In this document: positions 32,188 to 33,445 of the stretch, piece by piece
Numbering within the stretch: position 1 is the first letter of the stretch
Layout: the number at the start of each line of letters is the position of its first letter
Origin: a virus
Virus record (IMG/VR): IMGVR_UViG_3300030012_000508
Location: 1 to 33,445 of that record
Reading direction: 5' to 3' (one strand)
DNA length: 33,445 nt
Notes under the pieces: model-generated
Databases searched by the model: none
Seen by the model: only the letters and a program-made list of their open reading frames with translations
What the model was told of the DNA's origin: nothing
Made by a program: the position numbers and the translations under genes

Positions 32188-32592
32188 CTATCCTTTCTTC
32201 AGTACTTCTATTCTGTCTAGGCACGCTTGTAGGTTCTCTGTATTAATTTTACCATCCCTGAGTCTAGCCATAACGATGTTCTTATTCTTTCTGTCAAGAC
32301 CAACAGCCGCTTTTTCTATCGCATCTGTAATGTACTTATCGGTGTCTACTTCTTCACCATCAAAGGTGTCTTTAACCTTGTCTATAGTCTGTTGCTCTGA
32401 CATTGTTTCTTTATGTGCATCTAACTTCTCTTTGATACCATCGTAACCATGTATTACAAATTGTACCCATCTTTCCATAGTTCTCATGTTATCAGCATTG
32501 AGTTCCATGCCCTTACTGAAAGCTTCTACGGCTATACCATGCCTTATCTTACCCTCAGTTATTTTATCCCAATCGGGTTTGTTTTCACTCAT
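32188..32592 (-). CDS. Helical protein of the recombination block
   Basis: This roughly 134-residue, acidic, all-helical protein opens with DWDKITEGKIRHGIAVEAFS, a pattern I have seen in small proteins beside RecB-like nucleases of marine phages. The ATG at 32592 overlaps the TGA of the upstream nuclease gene and is preferred over the longer frame starting at 32628. The helical region VDTDKYITDAIEKAAVG and the final helix suggest a dimer. Probably a partner of the Cas4-like exonuclease. Confidence 0.55.
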   Translation of the reverse strand: MSENKPDWDKITEGKIRHGIAVEAFSKGMELNADNMRTMERWVQFVIHGYDGIKEKLDAHKETMSEQQTIDKVKDTFDGEEVDTDKYITDAIEKAAVGLDRKNKNIVMARLRDGKINTENLQACLDRIEVLKKG

Positions 32593-33314
32593 AGGTCTGT
32601 TCCCTTTCCTTTTAATCCACCCCCACACACTTCATAGAAGTTGCAGTATTTGATATTGCACTCCCAATTATATACTGGTGCAATCCCAAGTTCTATAGGT
32701 GGGTTTCCTTTTTTAAAACGTTTCTTTACATCATACCAATATTCTTTAGCTTTATCTATGTATGATATCGGTATGACCTTTTCTCTCATTCTACTATTAT
32801 CTTTGTTATAATATAATAACGCAAGCTTTTTTATTTTGTTCCCTGATTCTTCTTCATACCACCAAGCGTAAGTTCCTAATTGTAAAAAGTAATTAATAGC
32901 AGGATTTGGATCAGGATTTCTACCAAACAACCCTCTCCATTTCCAAGCATTGCAAGTCTTTATATCAATCATTGCACCATTTTCTACTAAAAGTAAATCA
33001 AAAAAACCCCTGACATTTACTTCAGGTATAGTTATTTCTTTTTCTATCATTACCTGTGCACCATTTTTATCTGCATATTCTCTTACTGCATCTTGTATAT
33101 CTCCATGAACCAAATCTCCTAGTCTAAATAATCTCATAGTATCATCACTAACTGGCTTAGGTTTTATACCTGCTATATGCTGAAAATAATGTTTACGCAT
33201 ACACATCCCTGATGCTGAAGCATGAAACCATTCTTCTTTACCCTCATATCTTTTTCTGTAATGTAAGTCATTCTCAGAACGCAACCATTCGTCATAAACT
33301 TTTTGTATATCCAC
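32589..33314 (-). CDS. Cas4/RecB-like exonuclease with Fe-S cluster cysteines
   Basis: This 241-residue nuclease has a full PD-(D/E)XK set: H70, D106 in RGFFDLLL, D117-x-K119 in MIDIKT, and the Q145/Y149 motif in YFLQLGTYAWW, as in RecB-family nucleases. Cysteines C38 (GMCMRK) and C219, C224 and C230 (WECNIKYCNFYEVC) fit the four-cysteine Fe-S cluster of Cas4 and AddB-type proteins. It probably resects phage DNA ends in recombination. The start is GTG (33314) with AAGGAT upstream. It is the most upstream leftward gene in the window and overlaps the next by ATGA. Confidence 0.85.
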   Translation of the reverse strand: MDIQKVYDEWLRSENDLHYRKRYEGKEEWFHASASGMCMRKHYFQHIAGIKPKPVSDDTMRLFRLGDLVHGDIQDAVREYADKNGAQVMIEKEITIPEVNVRGFFDLLLVENGAMIDIKTCNAWKWRGLFGRNPDPNPAINYFLQLGTYAWWYEEESGNKIKKLALLYYNKDNSRMREKVIPISYIDKAKEYWYDVKKRFKKGNPPIELGIAPVYNWECNIKYCNFYEVCGGGLKGKGTDL

Positions 33315-33341
33315 TATGTTTTATCCTTTGGTATGTGAGGA

Positions 33342-33425
33342 GAAGGGGATAGCCTATACATGACGTTGTTTAAGAGAGGTTGGTAAACAAGAAGGACAAT
33401 AAAACCAACCAAAACTATCCCCTTC
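33342..33425. repeat. Long nested inverted repeat at the right end
   Basis: GAAGGGGATAG (33342-33352) pairs perfectly over 11 bp with CTATCCCCTTC (33415-33425). Inside it GGTTGGT (33378-33384) pairs with ACCAACC (33404-33410) around a 19-base loop. The two stems are separated by 25 bases on one side and 4 on the other. It lies just upstream of the Cas4-like gene, 20 bases from the window end. Neither strand shows a terminator U-run. It may be a structured leader RNA, a DNA cruciform or part of an origin. Confidence 0.8.
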
Positions 33426-33445
33426 GTTATCATTATAATAATACT

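Noticed and set aside
33342-33425. Right-end nested hairpin as a tRNA or intrinsic terminator
   Set aside because: The outer stem is 11 bp with asymmetric inner spacing and there is no U-run or tRNA arm pattern.
1-33445. tRNA genes and CRISPR arrays
   Set aside because: No T-loop-like GGTTCGA box with cloverleaf pairing and no regularly spaced direct repeats with unique spacers were seen; the only regular spacing is the palindrome array at the left end.
1-33445. Direct terminal repeats or circular overlap of the window ends
   Set aside because: The first 30 and last 30 bases share no overlap, so I cannot claim a complete or circular genome.

Overview
The window is one 33.4 kb piece of an A+T-rich tailed bacteriophage genome (Caudoviricetes), roughly one third G+C by eye. 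Gene families, very tight packing and gene order resemble uncultured marine phages. A podovirus-like virion is inferred: there is a P22-type portal, a scaffold, an SU10-type major capsid protein, small connector proteins, a large tail-hub/stabilisation protein and two very large proteins that look like ejected internal virion proteins. No sheath, baseplate or classical tape-measure gene is present. No DNA polymerase, primase, helicase, RNA polymerase, integrase, tRNA or CRISPR was found, so the replication module probably lies beyond the right edge and the window is probably not the whole genome. The host cannot be named from this sequence.

Layout. 1-553 is non-coding: three 18-bp palindromes with exactly 42-bp spacing, then a low-complexity AT tract; it looks like an origin or control region. 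554-9863 runs rightward: a small protein, terminase small and large subunits, an M15-family peptidase, a glycine-rich protein with a tape-measure-type motif, portal, scaffold, capsid, decoration protein, a GC-rich stem-loop, a zinc-ribbon protein and a tiny Lys-rich protein. 9863-15347 holds a coiled-coil structural protein, two connectors and a 1179-residue tail fibre with about 45 YadA-head-like repeats and a self-cleaving S74 chaperone domain. 15378-18859 is a cassette of small genes: membrane proteins with coiled coils (lysis candidates) and strongly basic proteins, including DUF6321- and DUF5872-like ones. Five of its very short genes (and one at 9765) are supported mainly by ATGA/TAATG overlaps with their neighbours. 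18863-29722 encodes the tail hub, a receptor-binding-like protein, a membrane-active-looking glycine-rich protein, a minimal nucleotidyltransferase and the two large internal proteins.

From 29719 to the right end everything is leftward: two small unknowns after a clear terminator, a DUF736-like protein, and a recombination/replication set with three PD-(D/E)XK-like nucleases (one Cas4-like with an apparent Fe-S cluster) and likely DNA-binding partners. Two long nested inverted repeats lie in the leaders of this leftward block.

The strongest hidden signal is genome-wide. I found no GCAGC or GCTGC anywhere in the window, and every Ala-Ala step is written GCG-GCN or GCC-GCN although single Ala codons are almost always GCT or GCA. 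This points to strong selection against GCWGC, most simply by a restriction system in the host population. GGCC and GCGC also appear to be absent.
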